A stretch of 32,807 bases of DNA, taken from the NCBI GenBank assembly GCA_023145515.1, contig JAGLDP010000043.1, forward strand, positions 1 to 32,807. Direction: 5' to 3'. Source of the DNA: Bacteroidales bacterium (lineage in GTDB: Bacteria; Bacteroidota; Bacteroidia; Bacteroidales; UBA12481). Shown here one piece after another: positions 32,631-32,807 of the stretch. How positions within the stretch are numbered: the first letter of the stretch is position 1; each line of letters starts with the position of its first letter. Below the pieces are notes generated by a model. The model saw only the letters and a program-made list of their open reading frames with translations. It was not told the origin of the DNA and made no database searches. Position numbers and translations under genes: made by a program.

Positions 32631-32807
32631 ATGACTGAAGAGTTTGATTTCAGAGGGGATAATCCATCCGCAGATGAAAATGACTTTGAAGCCAGGTTGC
32701 GTCCTGTCAGATTTGAAGATTTTGCTGGTCAGGAAAAAATCATGCAAAACCTAAAGGTCTTTGTTGAGGCTGCAACAATGAGAAATGAAGCATTAGATCA
32801 TGTTCTT
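32631..32807 (+). CDS. ruvB: Holliday junction ATP-dependent helicase RuvB, N-terminal part
   Basis: Only the first 59 codons are in the window, as the gene runs off the right edge. The sequence [20 protein letters not shown] (19-38), then [20 protein letters not shown], matches the start of RuvB, where LRPxxxxDFxGQ precedes the Walker A motif (not reached here). RuvB drives branch migration of Holliday junctions with RuvA. It sits 4 bp after the receiver-domain gene. ruvA and ruvC are not in the window. Confidence 0.92.
   Translation, partial: MTEEFDFRGDNPSADENDFEARLRPVRFEDFAGQEKIMQNLKVFVEAATMRNEALDHVL

Overview
This 32.8-kb window is chromosomal DNA from a member of the Bacteroidota, most likely a Cytophagia-type environmental organism. 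Three things suggest this. Several genes belong to families found almost only in that phylum (DUF4271, DUF4292, DUF4175). Several intergenic regions carry the Bacteroidota -7 promoter box TAnnTTTG. The gene clusters DUF4271-hemD-rnpA-yidD-S41 protease and flippase-dut-TPR-DUF4292-EnvC-like are familiar from that phylum. The DNA is AT-rich and densely coding. I see no tRNA, rRNA, CRISPR array, insertion sequence or prophage, so this is mainly a housekeeping region rather than a genomic island.

Layout. Positions 1-227 hold the start of a leftward DUF1080 protein. A rightward block (305-6782) follows: a tiny YqaE/Pmp3 membrane peptide, dtd, deoC, an ArsR-type regulator with queD, polA, and the molybdenum cofactor genes mobA-moaD-moaE. 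From 16044 back to 6814 a leftward block reads mnmG, ade, uvrC, DUF4271, hemD, rnpA, yidD and a carboxy-terminal protease. A second leftward block (26507 back to 16241) has tight or overlapping joints: a CDF metal exporter, flippase, dut, a TPR protein, DUF4292 lipoprotein, EnvC-like protein, DUF4175 giant and ybeY. It ends at a convincing rho-independent terminator (16187-16211). Then come leftward hemW, rightward vanZ-like, and leftward rpiB-lutB. A 600-bp AT-rich gap precedes a secreted MORN-repeat protein, a lone receiver-domain protein and the start of ruvB, all rightward.

How the genes work together. The leftward blocks mix envelope biogenesis (flippase, EnvC-like, DUF4292, YidD, CtpA) with RNA maturation (RnpA, YbeY, MnmG), DNA repair (UvrC, and nearby PolA and RuvB) and tetrapyrrole synthesis (HemD, HemW).

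The most notable non-coding signals are a near-perfect parS (ParB-binding) site just after mnmG, with a weaker one inside the DUF4175 gene, which together suggest an origin-proximal location. There is also a Fur-box-like 7-1-7 palindrome shared by the upstream regions of the CDF exporter and rpiB. I did not find a clearly new multi-gene system. The least understood protein-coding part is the MORN-repeat protein and its AT-rich upstream region.
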